A stretch of 64,000 nt of DNA, taken from Sphaerulina vaccinii. Lineage: Eukaryota > Ascomycota > Dothideomycetes > Mycosphaerellales > Mycosphaerellaceae. How positions within the stretch are numbered: the stretch's first letter is position 1; every line of letters begins with the position of its first letter. This document shows positions 34,336 through 45,274 of this stretch, piece after piece. A model generated the notes under the pieces. The model did not search any database. It was not told where the DNA came from and worked only from the letters and a program-made list of their open reading frames with translations. The position numbers and the translations under genes were made by a program. The stretch covers positions 1,674,001-1,738,000 of the forward strand of contig JAKUDP010000002.1 in NCBI GenBank assembly GCA_022570795.1, read 5' to 3'.

Positions 34336-34719
34336 ATGAAGTTCCTGATTCTCGCCACCACAATCACCTCCCTCCTGGGCAGCACCACTGCAAACTGGGG
34401 ATGCAACAAAGGTTGGGGCGGTGATGGAAGCTGTGAAAAAGCTGGCCGACACACATTCTGCGTAAGCATAGTCATTCATGACAGCTTCGAACTTGATCAG
34501 CTAACGGAATGGAAACAGTGCAGAAACATGGGCTTCTTGACCACCAACTACATTTATGAGTTCCAGTATCAGAAGAAGGTGAGTTCCGCTGCTTTCCAAG
34601 TGCAAGCGAGTAGAGTGTAAGCTGACATATGAATCTATCAGGACGCTTACAGACAGAGAATCGATATCGAGCAGAGGTGTGGAACGGACAACATTGGCTA
34701 CGTTGCATGTGCCTATTAG
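34336..34719 (+). CDS. Small secreted cysteine-rich protein (effector-like), 87 aa
   Basis: Three exons, 34336-34461, 34519-34578 and 34642-34719, all phase 0, with introns of 57 and 63 bp. Donors are GTAAGC and GTGAGT, acceptors ACAG and TCAG, and branch-like GCTAAC/GCTGAC lie within both. The product starts with a signal peptide (MKFLILATTITSLLGSTTA) and a mature part of about 68 residues with six cysteines at 23, 33, 42, 43, 75 and 85, including an adjacent Cys-Cys pair. The mature region is rich in Gly, Asn and aromatic residues. Size, signal peptide and even cysteine number are typical of apoplastic effectors and antimicrobial-like proteins of plant-associated fungi, but I recognise no named family. 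It sits alone in a gene-poor stretch of about 5 kb. The unspliced frame would read through intron 1 and miss half the cysteines. Confidence 0.75.
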
Positions 34720-37515
34720 TGGAAGGATGAGAGTCCTGAGGAGAGGCCGAGAGGATATCCTGGTGCGAAAAGGGATTGAGTATGCTCGACGGATGCTTTC
34801 GTATAGCATGTAGATGGCGTATATTGATGGTATCGATGGCAAGTAGGATCTTGGTATCTCTGTTCCAAGCTTGTTTTGTGGACCGTCTGGTGGTGATCAC
34901 GCGTCTGCAGATTCTCGGGTCTAGCAATGTCATAGTTTTGCTGCTTGAAGCTGCTCTCGTCTCTCGTGCTACCCGCAAGAACAGGTGCTATCGTGATAGC
35001 TATGTCTGGACATACGGCAGTGTGTTTGGTTATCCACAGCGACCTGTCGAGTGAAAGCTAAGGAATGATGTTCTACTCGAAGTCCTGGTGCCAGAAGCCA
35101 TGCTGCCGCTGACACTCGTGCGGCGACAGTGGGGAGAGTGCGATCATTGTCAGCCTGATCAGGATACTGCCAACCTCGTTCGGTACTAGCCATCTAGATC
35201 TGACGAGCTGACCGAGGTGCGCACATATTGCAAAACCTATCGCGATGTACCGGTAGTGAACAGAGTGTCGGTGATGACCTCGACACCGCCCACTGCACAG
35301 GGCTACTTGAGATCAAAGGCTCTTTGAAAGACTCATCCCCAGGCTCATGATGGAAATGCGAGGCCAGAGCGATGTACGAAAAGTGTCGCAGATGGACGCA
35401 GAGACGCAGAAAGGCAGAGAACGCAGCGGGTCGCTCGTGGCTCTGTGCTCGACTGGAGTCGGGACCGTCTCAGCTGGCATATGGTAGGTGATTGCTCGCG
35501 ACTCTTGTTGATATACAGTTGCTGACATCTCGCGATGAGTCCAATGTAGTCCGAATAGCCTACATTTCAACCACGTTCAAGCAGGTCCGATCGCCCATGC
35601 AGTGGCGATAGGATGTTTCTCTCCGCGACCAGTCCTGTGTCGTGCCAGCACACACACAACCAGGCCACAGTGGAGTCACCATGCAGCAGTAATCTCTTGT
35701 CCTGGCTGTCACGTGGAAACCAATATATGCCGTAAGCTGAAGCGAGGTAACAGAACAGAAGATTCTGACTCGCCTTGCATTGGCGAGACTCGACTCTATT
35801 CTCAGTGACCGGAATACTTTCGGATATGGTATGCCGGTCCGATTGAAGATGGCGAATGTCATTGCTAGCCAGGATTGCAAGTACTTGTGACATGCATGCT
35901 TATGCACAACAGAGTTGGAAGTTCAGATTCTGAGGACATGGTTAACGGACTGGACTCAGGGTTGAGTACTGCCAATCGACCTCATTCGGACGATATGGCT
36001 ACCATCGCGCGATGCTTCCTTCTCGCCGTAGTTGTTATCACGTTCGCATCGAGATGCGCCTGCTGTAACGCCTGCGAGCTATCGCAACCCAGTCCAAGCA
36101 GAAACGTGGACTTATCTCCCAGTCGTTGAGTATGAGATTGGTGAGACCTTTGCCCGGCGACAGGCTGTGCTGCAAGTGTCCGTGAAAGTGCGCGACTTGC
36201 TACGCGCCGATATCGAATGGACCTGCAGCGAGAATCGAGCACGAGGACTATCCGGCGGTAGTGCTGCAAAGCATCGAATCGACGCTGTGTTCGCTTCGCA
36301 ATCCAATTCAGGTCTTCCTCAGCTCGGTGCTGCCGGGTAGTGCAAGCACAAGAATACTACGGTAGTGCGTAAGCTGAAGCAAGGCACGCAGCGAACCGCC
36401 CAGGACCATCGCAGTGGTAGCGACAGACAAAGACGGTGTATGCTCATGACGGTCCTCTTCAGCCGAACAGGACCATGTGTTTCAAGTCTTTGATAGATTC
36501 GCAAAAGCTGCATCTGTGGAACCAATCTCGCATGTTAATCATGCACTTGTGGCCTGGGATAGCCTCGCACGAGCACGCAGTGCAGCATCACCATCGTCGA
36601 ATACTTGAAGACATGCGAATCTGAGACACAGCCGCCGCATGCCCTGCGTGGTCGGAAGGCTAGGAAGCAAATATTGCGAAGCAAGTCTTGGGGTCGCACA
36701 CGGAGAATTGTACTCTGTCAGACTTCGGCACAGCGGAGAGTCTCACAGCACTCGACTTGTTGGAAGTAGCGCTGCGTTATAGGGACCCTGCAGACTGCAT
36801 AGTAGGAAGTAGTATTGGATCGTAGCATCGGAAAGCTTCCTCTGGACATTGCGTGCATTGTGGAAAGTGGACCATGTTAGAATTGCCGGTGGTTCAAGAT
36901 CAAGTTGTTGGGAAGAACAGGCGGTCAAGTGTTCAGGTGACTTTTTCAGTGCCAAGGTTCGGAACTAACAGAGCTAGAACTAGCGCGGATGGCGCCTGCC
37001 GTGCTGGACCCCTCTTTTGAGCGGAAGTGAAGACGATTGCGAACGGTTGCAATCTTCTGACTTCACCTCATCAGATAGCTAGGTAGATCGTGACAAGTCT
37101 GATTAGACTGGACTTATCCGGTGGTTGTCGTGGTTGATATATGTATCTCACCACCACGACAGGATGGTGACGAGCTGCGCTTCAAGGCTTGCATAAGATG
37201 CGCTGGCTGGCTAAGGTCAGCTGCGGGTGAAGCCAATGATATCGTCGAGCCCATGCGAAGCGTGCATGAACCCCCACCCTCTCGCATTGCAGACGACTGA
37301 CCGCTACTTCTCTTCGTGCGATGCGGGTAAGTTAGCGCAGAGCGCGATCTAGTGCTGGCTCTGGTGCGAGCGGCTGATGCGCACCCGTCGACAGTCTCTC
37401 TCACCATCCACCATCTTCGACTATCTTTGCCTGGCGGTGAGGCAGAGACCAGACTCGAACCAGGCGTCCTACGAGCACGCTCTACCGTAGCGCGCAACCC
37501 GGCCTCTTCGTCAAG
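34720..37515. other. Gene-poor interval with no firm gene
   Basis: About 2.8 kb without a convincing gene. The best candidate is the short signal-peptide-like frame at 35997-36129. A frame at 36032-36340 on the plus strand reads in a protein-like manner (TWTYLPVVEYEIGETFARRQ) but has no supported start or splice link. The last 500 bp before 37516 form the presumed promoter and leader of the Zn2Cys6 gene. Confidence 0.35.
35997..36129 (+). CDS. Possible small secreted peptide (weak candidate)
   Basis: A 43-codon frame begins MATIARCFLLAVVVITFASR and continues with CACCNACELSQ, so it has a hydrophobic signal-like core and four cysteines close together, then ends after SPSR. A different frame downstream (to 36340) looks more protein-like, so an unrecognised intron could join them; the only candidate intron I found is about 43 bp. 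It may equally be chance. Confidence 0.2.
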
Positions 37516-40206
37516 ATGGACGACTTCGCAGCTTACTCAACCCACGCCGGTTCATTCGACACCTTTGGTGGGCAGCAGCAACTAGCACCAGCACCAGTCC
37601 ACGATCCGCGATCGCACACCTATCCGCCATTCGCTCAGCAGCAACAGCAGCAGCAGAACTCTCACATCCATCCTCACGCCCATTCTCACGGTTCCTGGCC
37701 TCCACAACAACCGCACATGAGCCTTGGACAGCAGCGGTTCGAGCAGGAAGTCGCGATGCAGCAGCAGCAACAGGCCCAGGCTCAAGCCCAGGCGCAGCAG
37801 CAGGCCGAATATGTACACCAGCAGCGACAGCAGCAATATATGGCCGCACAGTCGAGTCAAGACGAGGCGAAACCACAACAACTGAGTCGGCCGAGCAGCA
37901 ACCACAGCAACCAGCCGATGAATCTGAACACCAACGGCCTCGACCTCGACTACTCGGGCATGCTGTCCAACACGAACTGGCAGTATCAATTCCAGCAGGA
38001 ACAACAACGACAGCAGCAGCAGTTCGCCGCACAAAATGCACAGACCTACAATGATATGAACGCCTACAACGCGGCGTCGTTCGGTACACAACTGCAGGCG
38101 TCGCCGGTCGACTTCATGCCCACGACGACTGTTGGAGGCTATGCCGTCACTGCTGGAATGGACCAGACGAATTACATGACCATGGCTGGCCCTATGGAGT
38201 CCATGGGTTCCCTCGTGTATCCTCTTGAGGACTACTCTGCTGGTATGGTGTTTCCCATGGCATTGAATCAGGCTGCTCTTCAACAACACACACAACACAC
38301 ACAGCCTGCACCCGACTCAATACACTCAAGTATGCCTGGCAGCTCACCTACTGGCACGATTTTGGAAGTTCAGTCGTTGTCCGACAACGAGGGATGGTCG
38401 ATGGTCAACTACAACAGTCATCGCGCATCGCTTGATTCATTTGGCACTGTGTCGAACCCAAGCCAGAACCTCCACATTCGCACGAGTTCAGACTCATCAG
38501 CGTCAGATGGTCCACACTCTGCCGAGCTGTCGGGTAGTTATGAGGAAATACCACCTTGGCCTTTGCATTCGCCACACGACCTCCATGGTGAAGGATACCT
38601 TGATGCCCAGTATGCCGCGTACCAGCAAAACGCTCAAAGCCTAGCAGTGCATCAACACCAGCATCAACACCAGCACAGCTCACCACCTGCATCTGGTGCC
38701 GCATCGTCCGCCGTCAGCCCACACAACTGCGCCGTATCATACCACTCATCAGGATCGTCGTCCACATCTCCTGCCTCATCAGGTCCTGTGTCGCCCCCAC
38801 TTCGACGTCGCAAGTCGCCACTGGAGACGAAGACCACGAAAGCTGTCATCAAGAAGACGACATCTACCGTCACTCGTCGCGATGCGTCTGGCGAGAAGAA
38901 GGTGGGTCGTAGAAAGGGCCCTCTTCGACCTGACCAACGCCAACAAGCGCACGAGATCCGGAAGCTGCGCGCATGCCTACGATGCAAGTTCTTGAAGAAG
39001 ACCTGTGACAAGGGCGAGCCATGTGGTGGGTGTCGACCGAGTCATGCCAGGTTATGGCAAGTACCATGTACACGCATGGACATCAAGGACATCGGATACT
39101 TCATGAAGGACTGGAAAGCTGATTATGATCGCCACGTCTCGCTCGGCTTCTCTGTTGGTAATGTCAAAGGGTTCAGCTCGTACGAACGTGTGTTGTACAT
39201 CACACATGGATACGGCCACTATCTACCCATCAATGCGCGCGAGGTATATGTCAAGGACGACCAGTGTTTTGGCATGGATTGGGTCGAGACCACGAACAGT
39301 GAGGATCCCGAAGAGTTTGAGATTTCCACTGCTAAGCTATCGGCTGGCATGGAAGGCGTGAGCACCGCTATGCTGTCCGAATACCTTGATCGCCACCTGG
39401 ATGAGGGTTTCGAACAATTTGTCGAAGAATACTTCGAGGGCACAAAATTCTTGTCTGAGATATTGATCACATGCTATCGCTACTACTTGAAGGAGAAGAC
39501 GCCCTCGATACGAAAGGCGCTCAAGTTGGTCCTCGCATACAACTTGACCTTACATGTCACGATGGTTACAGGCCTGTCAGACGAGGAGTCCTTTGTCGGC
39601 AAGATTCACGACGAGAAGTCCAAGTTCTACGGACAGACCATGGCACCTGTCATGATCAATTTCCAAGTGAAGTGCGCGCTTGCCGATATGTGGCGCGAAC
39701 TGCAGAAGGACATCCTGGAAGAGCTCTCAGCTCTTTATTCTTCTGTATACTCTGGTGAGAAACTCAAGAACTGGCCAACAATCTTCATGCTCGCCACAAT
39801 CCTGCTGGCCATTTGGGAGTGGATGCAATTCGACTGTCACTACCGCGTGCCAGATGAGAAGGCCGTGCAGAAGTTCTGCGATGACATGGAAACCACACCC
39901 GTGGGTGTCATCGTCGGTCTCTTCTCAGCCATCTCTACCAAGCTGCCCGGCTTGCAGGAGTGGGATACTAAGAAGCACCACCAGCTTCTCGGCTCGAACC
40001 CTGCAGTGTGTGATGCTTTGACCGAAGTGCGAGGACACATTAACAAACACGGTAAACTCTGCAGGTATACACATCGCGGTCGCAGCCTACTGATCCTCAT
40101 TACAGAGAAATATCTCAGAGAGCGCTCCACTGCTACATTCAATCGCGACGACTTTGATTGCCTCAGCAACAAGTTTCTAAGCAAGCTTGTCATCAAGGCC
40201 AACTAA
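37516..40206 (+). CDS. Zn(II)2Cys6 fungal transcription regulator with Gln-rich N-terminus
   Basis: An intronless 896-codon frame. Residues about 17-170 are strongly enriched in Gln and His with several CAG/CAA runs, and about 330-450 are Ser/Thr/Pro/His-rich, as in activation domains. A basic stretch (RRRKSP, VGRRKGPLRPDQRQ) precedes a C6 zinc cluster with Cys at 487, 490, 497, 503, 506 and 518 (C-X2-C-X6-C-X5-C-X2-C-X11-C). Unusually for the class, the cluster lies mid-protein, not at the N-terminus. It is followed by the conserved block MDIKDIGYFMKDWKADYDRH, seen in a filamentous-fungal subfamily. The C-terminal third is helical and probably regulatory. The target genes cannot be told from the sequence. 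The start is the first ATG of the frame and precedes the Gln-rich region. Confidence 0.85.
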   Translation: MDDFAAYSTHAGSFDTFGGQQQLAPAPVHDPRSHTYPPFAQQQQQQQNSHIHPHAHSHGSWPPQQPHMSLGQQRFEQEVAMQQQQQAQAQAQAQQQAEYVHQQRQQQYMAAQSSQDEAKPQQLSRPSSNHSNQPMNLNTNGLDLDYSGMLSNTNWQYQFQQEQQRQQQQFAAQNAQTYNDMNAYNAASFGTQLQASPVDFMPTTTVGGYAVTAGMDQTNYMTMAGPMESMGSLVYPLEDYSAGMVFPMALNQAALQQHTQHTQPAPDSIHSSMPGSSPTGTILEVQSLSDNEGWSMVNYNSHRASLDSFGTVSNPSQNLHIRTSSDSSASDGPHSAELSGSYEEIPPWPLHSPHDLHGEGYLDAQYAAYQQNAQSLAVHQHQHQHQHSSPPASGAASSAVSPHNCAVSYHSSGSSSTSPASSGPVSPPLRRRKSPLETKTTKAVIKKTTSTVTRRDASGEKKVGRRKGPLRPDQRQQAHEIRKLRACLRCKFLKKTCDKGEPCGGCRPSHARLWQVPCTRMDIKDIGYFMKDWKADYDRHVSLGFSVGNVKGFSSYERVLYITHGYGHYLPINAREVYVKDDQCFGMDWVETTNSEDPEEFEISTAKLSAGMEGVSTAMLSEYLDRHLDEGFEQFVEEYFEGTKFLSEILITCYRYYLKEKTPSIRKALKLVLAYNLTLHVTMVTGLSDEESFVGKIHDEKSKFYGQTMAPVMINFQVKCALADMWRELQKDILEELSALYSSVYSGEKLKNWPTIFMLATILLAIWEWMQFDCHYRVPDEKAVQKFCDDMETTPVGVIVGLFSAISTKLPGLQEWDTKKHHQLLGSNPAVCDALTEVRGHINKHGKLCRYTHRGRSLLILITEKYLRERSTATFNRDDFDCLSNKFLSKLVIKAN

Positions 40207-41660
40207 ACGACACGACGATTGCAATGCATTGTGCTCCCCGCCCACGATTATGAAAAGCACGAAAGCACTCCATTGCCTCACGACACAGTGCCTACGAGTT
40301 ACTGATTACGGCTGAAGACAACGAACCGAAACGAAAAGCACAATTTCCTAGCGTTTACTTACATTTCTTGAGCTCTCCCACGACTGGAGCTATGACCCTT
40401 GTACCATCTTGCATATTAGAGGCGTTGATTTGCTGGGTCCCTGCGACGATACCTTTCAGCGTGATCTCGACGGGATCGACTTCGCTCTCCCACATTTCTC
40501 TACGAGGACGACTTATGGAGCATGATATACATATCTGCGCGAAGCTTGGATTGATGAGGAAGATGGCTCATGATTATGGAGGACGATGACGAGCTGGATA
40601 TGCCTGTCACAAGGCGGCCACGTTGGATGACGCGGGTGGAATATGAAAGCATGGAACGTCATCATGTTATATGCATGGCATTGATGAATGTGGAGATGTA
40701 GCATGCAGCATTGAATGAAACGGCAGCCGACCTCACTCACAAGACCACATCTACGTGCTTCGATACTGACTGATGGTACTAATCTGTGAGGCTGCCGACG
40801 TCCGCCAATACACCCGCAGCGGCCGTCCAACCTGTTTCTTTGCGGCATCAAAAGCAGTCGACGCACAGATCACGATGTTGCTGACTTCCTGGATGATGGA
40901 AACATGGAACTACTCGGGTTCAGTCGAATCCTTCGGCAAGATCGGGCCGTTCGTTTTCTTGGCTCACAGAGCACCTCGAATGTCTCTGTGTGCAGAGGAC
41001 ACCTCTCTCCATGACACATGTTGCAGCATCCTTTGTTAGCCATGTGATGCTACTATAACTTGTATTCCACTCTTGTGCTTCTTGGTCCAACAAGGCTTTA
41101 CGCCGAGGACGACACGCAAGCAGTTTCCATCATCCCGCAGTGACGACGTCGTTCACCAGAGCTCCAAATACTCCCATCGGAACACGGCATTCCTTCGCAG
41201 TGACTCTTCTACTTGGCTTCGGGTAAGGCTATGTATATGATTGGTGTCCTGGATGATAGCGTTGCCAGGACCTTGGCCTAAGGTTACGCTCAGAACACTA
41301 ACAGTCTTCCGTGCATATGTGGTGCATCACGCAGACCATGTGCCATGGCGTCCTCAAAATGATATCAGCCTTACAACCAATTACTAGCCACGAATCTCTG
41401 TTGAGCCACGTCTTGGTACTCTCGAACGGCATGCCCGTGCCCACTCATTGGCGAAAGTGGATACTACGAAGCCTTGATCCTACTTACATGAGCATATCTG
41501 CGTACGACAAGCATCTTAGGACCCGAAGCTGAAGAACACCACAAGAACATAAGTAGGGAGTCGCCGCACTCCACCAGAATATCAGAATTATCAACCTCAG
41601 CTATTATCTGACCACTTATCCGTCACAGTATAGTTCAATTACCATATAATCGTCCATCAA
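40207..41660. other. Intergenic interval, nothing recognised
   Basis: About 1.45 kb with only short frames of no recognisable character on either strand. It should contain the 3' end of the Zn2Cys6 gene and the promoter of the next gene. Confidence 0.35.
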
Positions 41661-42032
41661 ATGCAGTCCTCCAACATCACGAGCAACTCTTCGGAGTCGC
41701 CCAAGCGTGGAAGAACCAGCGAACACAAGCCATCCTTCAGATCTGGTAGGAAGCCGTCTCTGATGAAGAGGATGAGCGACAATATCGAGCCACCTAGCCG
41801 AGCCAGTACATTTGGCTCAGAGGACTCCGAGATCAGCTCCAGGAAGTCCACAGCCTCTTCTATCCGCAGCTGGTCTCCTACAGTACCACAGGCGAAAGCG
41901 ACCAAGTCCAAGACCAAGAAGCCTAAAGTGCAAAGCCAAACATTCTCGGACGTGGGAAGACATAGCAACCAATGGCTGTTCAACGACATGTCTATTACAG
42001 ACGCTGTTAAGACTCTGTTTGGCAAGAAATGA
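41661..42032 (+). CDS. Small serine-rich hypothetical protein, 123 aa
   Basis: An open frame of 123 codons, rich in Ser, Lys and Arg (SSESPKRGR, KPSFRSGRKPSLMKRM, then IEPPSRASTFGSEDSEISSR), likely disordered and phosphorylated. The C-terminus becomes ordered and hydrophobic (SNQWLFNDMSITDAVKTLF). Short fungal proteins ending in a WLFxxxSxxxxVxxxF-type motif are common in filamentous ascomycetes as I recall them; the function is unknown to me. No signal peptide or membrane segment. The codon pattern looks coding, but an intron cannot be excluded. Confidence 0.55.
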   Translation: MQSSNITSNSSESPKRGRTSEHKPSFRSGRKPSLMKRMSDNIEPPSRASTFGSEDSEISSRKSTASSIRSWSPTVPQAKATKSKTKKPKVQSQTFSDVGRHSNQWLFNDMSITDAVKTLFGKK

Positions 42033-42719
42033 AGCGAAACCGACATCTGGGAGATATTCAGCCCAGGCAAATCGTGAACAAGTGTTCATCAGCTGCGAGT
42101 ACCTTGGTTCACCATCGTTCACGAATGGAGAACAAATCGTTGAGTGTCCGTCACGATAATGATCAAACGAACCACTACCGCAGCCGCTCGAGGATGGAGG
42201 TCTGCTTAAAGAAGTCGGCTCTGTGGAGACCATCATCTGAAGCATACTCATCGAGCAAAGGTGCTCGTCGATGCATCGAGAAGCAGCACGTCGCGTCTAA
42301 TGGAGCGGCCATGAAGTTGTATGGATATCGCTAGCAGTCGTGTCCACTTGCTGAGTGGCTCTCATGAACGGATGTTCGCATGACTGGAGAGAGAGGCGTG
42401 AAGTTGGTGATTTGGATGTTGGGAAGAGGGATTCGGGCCAGCAATGGAGAGACAAGTGGAGGGCGGAGGAAGTCTCGTAACTAGCAGGGATGTTTTCGTG
42501 CCAAGAGGAGTCCACAAGTCCACTTCACTTTGATATGACTTGACTCACCGTCATTCTTCACTTCAGACTCATTCATATGTTGTTCTATCAATATACCTTT
42601 TGTGGTATTTCGACAAGTGTCTTCCATACATCTCTACGAGTCACAAACAAGATTTTCGCTTAACCAGATTCTCCAAACCTTAAAGAACAAAGAAGGGCGA
42701 GGCCCGACTTCAAAACAAG
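42033..42719. promoter_or_regulatory. Upstream region of ADE13
   Basis: About 690 bp with no convincing frame; presumed 3' end of the serine-rich gene and promoter of ADE13. TGACTCA (AP-1/Gcn4-type site) occurs at about 42541-42547 within TTGACTCACC, and a half-related GACTCATT at about 42567-42574; such sites are bound by Gcn4/CpcA-type activators of amino-acid and purine genes. That they act here is inference. Confidence 0.35.
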
Positions 42720-44604
42720 ATGCTGTTCGACAACCTCATGTCTCCAGGAGTTTCTGGACAACCAACTTCCATGATGACGAGCGATCACGATGTCTACCAA
42801 AAGTGAGTATCAATAAAGCATAGAATTACCACAGGACTGGAAGTTCCGTTTGCAAAATAGCACAATGACACGATTGGCAAATTTTCTCGAAATTGGGAAA
42901 AGTAAAGATGGCCGTACTTGCGAGCAAGATGTGTGCACGATGGCTTTCGTTTTCTACAGAGGTCCTCGTGGCTGCAGAAACGCTGATCAAGAATGGAATT
43001 GGGCTAATACATCAATAGTCCTCTCAATTCGAGATACTGCTCGACGGAGATGAAGTACATCTTCTCTCCTCGCAACCGATTCAGTACCTGGCGCCAGCTA
43101 TGGGTCTATCTTGCAGAGTCAGAGAAGGAACTTGGTCTCGACATCTCAGACCTAGCCATTCAGCAGATGAAGGAGCACATTCGTATTGAGGGCGACGAGT
43201 TTGGAGCCGCTGCAATCGAGGAGAAGCGTAGACGTCACGATGTCATGGCTCACGTCCACACTTACGGCACAGTAGCACCTGCAGCCGAGAAGATCATTCA
43301 CTGGGGAGCTACTTCATGGTGAGCTAGCGACGATGTCTATCCGCACGAGCTTCGCCAATGCTAATGGAATCTCAGCTACGTCACTGACAATGCCGACCTT
43401 ATCTTCTTGAGAGACGCGCTGGATCTCCTTCTACCTAAGCTTGCCGCAGTCATTCAGCGGCTGTCGGCATTCGCGATAGAGTACAAGGATCTTCCATGCC
43501 TTGGCTACACCCACGGACAGGCGGCCCAGCTTGTCACAGTTGGCAAACGTGCTAGCTTGTGGGTGACAGACCTGCTCCGCAATCTGCGCACTCTGGAACA
43601 TCAGCGTGAAGAACTCCTTTCTTCCTTCCGTGGAGTTAAAGGTACTACCGGCACACAGGCCAGTTTCTTGACCATCTTCAAAGGCGATCACGCTGCAGTT
43701 GAGAAGCTCGATGAGCTTGTGACTGAAAAGGCTGGCTTCAAGGAGGCGGAGGTATCTACCAGCCAGACCTACTCCCGACTGATCGATGTTGATGTGCTGC
43801 ACGCATTGAGCTCGTTCGGGTGTGCATGCGAGCGTATCGGCAGCGACATTCGCCACTTGGCCATGTTTAAGGAGGTCGAGGAGCCTTTCGAGCCAGATCA
43901 GATCGGCTCCAGTGCCATGGCATACAAGCGTAACCCTATGCGTTCGGAGCGCTTATGCTCACTAGGCAGAGCTCTGCGAAACTTCAGTGCGAATGCTGAG
44001 CAGACTTACGCCTCGCAATGGCTCGAGCGCAGCTTGGACGATTCGGCTGTTCGCCGCCTCACTTTGCCAGAATCGTTCCTAAGCGCCGACGCGTGCCTGA
44101 TCTTGGTATGCCAAGTTCGATTCCCGCCCAGTGGTCTTCCTGCTAACACTCCCAGCTCAACAACATCTCCAATGGTCTTGTCGTCAACAAGGCTGTCATT
44201 GCCAACAGAATCGAACAAGAGCTTCCCTTCATGGCTACTGAGAACGTCATCATGGCTTGCGTGGAGAAGGGCAAGTCGAGACAAGAGGTGCACGAGGAGA
44301 TTCGGTATGTACACTGTCATACGACTGATGTTTTGCGAATACTGACGTTATTAGCGTGCTCTCACATCAGGCTGGCGCGGTCGTCAAGCAAGAAGGCAAG
44401 CCGAACGACTTGATCGAACGTATCAAGAATACGCCTTACTTCGAGCCGATTCTCGAGGAGCTTCCACAGCTGCTTGATCCCACAACATTCATCGGTCGTT
44501 GCCCACAGATCGTGGAGAAGCTGGTCAAGGAGAAGGTCAAGCCAGCATTGCAACCGTACGCTGCAGCCCTGGCCAATGCACAGGTTGCCGAATTGAGCGT
44601 ATAA
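42720..44604 (+). CDS. ADE13: Adenylosuccinate lyase
   Basis: Five exons: 42720-42802, 43019-43318, 43376-44105, 44156-44304 and 44355-44604, giving 503 aa. The introns are 216, 57, 50 and 50 bp. The enzyme cleaves SAICAR to AICAR and adenylosuccinate to AMP, two steps of purine synthesis, as a cytosolic homotetramer. Splicing restores the family landmarks: DVYQNPLNSRY across intron 1, HWGATSCYVTDNADL across intron 2, GYTHGQAAQ with a catalytic His, and the flexible signature loop GSSAMAYKRNPMRSE. After intron 3 comes LNNISNGLVVN; then RVLSHQAGAVV across intron 4. The N-terminus is about 20 residues longer than in yeast; an internal Met at 42774 or 42777 is an alternative start. The first intron is unusually long for this window. 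Confidence 0.95.
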
Positions 44605-44797
44605 TATGCCTCAAGACTCTTGGGTACGCTATTGGTTCGGAAAGTGAGGTTTGAGAAACTGCAGCCAGCGTCAGCGCATTCCTTTACCCTAGACATAGAA
44701 CTCCATACGCGACAGTCTACTAGGTACTATATCGACTTTTGGGCAATCTCTTTTCCCCGTCTCTTCCACTCAAGAAACGTCAACGCTTGCTTCCAGC

Positions 44798-45274
44798 TTA
44801 AGCCCTCCCTGCAAATGGCCACGGATCGTTCCTGTTCCAGTATAGGAGCGAGCCTCCTACCAGTAGATGATTGAGCATAGTCACTCCATGTCCACTTGCC
44901 ATATTCGCAACACCATACTTCTTCACAATCGCAGCGTCTGCCAAAGAGCTCAGAGCGCCATAGAGTACCGCGAAGCCCAATGCCTTCCGATCTCTTGTGT
45001 AGCAGGCGAGCGTAAGAATCAGAGCGCCATTCTGAATGTTCCTGAACGACACCGCCTGCACAAGCGCCTTTTGAGTCTTTTGATTCTGACTCAATGCCTT
45101 CTCTCCGTCCTGGGCATCGATCTCGAGACCGTATCCTTTGCCAAACGCTCCAGCATCGGAAAGTCCTCCAATGCCTGACACGATGAGTTCGGCGCAACCA
45201 ACAAGGATCGCAAGGCACTCGGCGGGAGGTGGGAAGTTGGCGAACAGGCTTTCGCCCGGATATCTGGAGGCCAT
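44798..45274 (-). CDS. DUF4267-like integral membrane protein, 158 aa
   Basis: Uninterrupted minus-strand frame beginning MASRYPGESLFANF. It has about four hydrophobic segments: ECLAILVGCAELIVSGIGG, IQNGALILTLACY, LGFAVLYGALSSLADAAIV and TMLNHLLVGGSLLYW. The pattern R-[N/D]-x-x-x-G followed by ADAxxVxxxG and a Gly-His pair matches the small DUF4267 membrane family of fungi and bacteria, whose function is unknown to me. The frame is open further upstream (to 45409), but the first 45 codons there do not look like the family, so I chose the inner Met. It is divergent from the N-acetyltransferase gene across 378 bp and convergent with ADE13. Confidence 0.75.
   Translation of the reverse strand: MASRYPGESLFANFPPPAECLAILVGCAELIVSGIGGLSDAGAFGKGYGLEIDAQDGEKALSQNQKTQKALVQAVSFRNIQNGALILTLACYTRDRKALGFAVLYGALSSLADAAIVKKYGVANMASGHGVTMLNHLLVGGSLLYWNRNDPWPFAGRA

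Noticed and set aside
33943..34479. Minus-strand frame of 178 codons
   Set aside because: It overlaps the spliced secreted-protein gene on the other strand, starts from a non-ATG-like position and has no recognisable features.
37440..37500. tRNA-like sequence on the minus strand (GGTAGAGC and GGTTCGAGTC)
   Set aside because: The spacing between the A-box-like and B-box-like parts is about 10 nt too short and the T-stem does not pair, so I do not call a tRNA.
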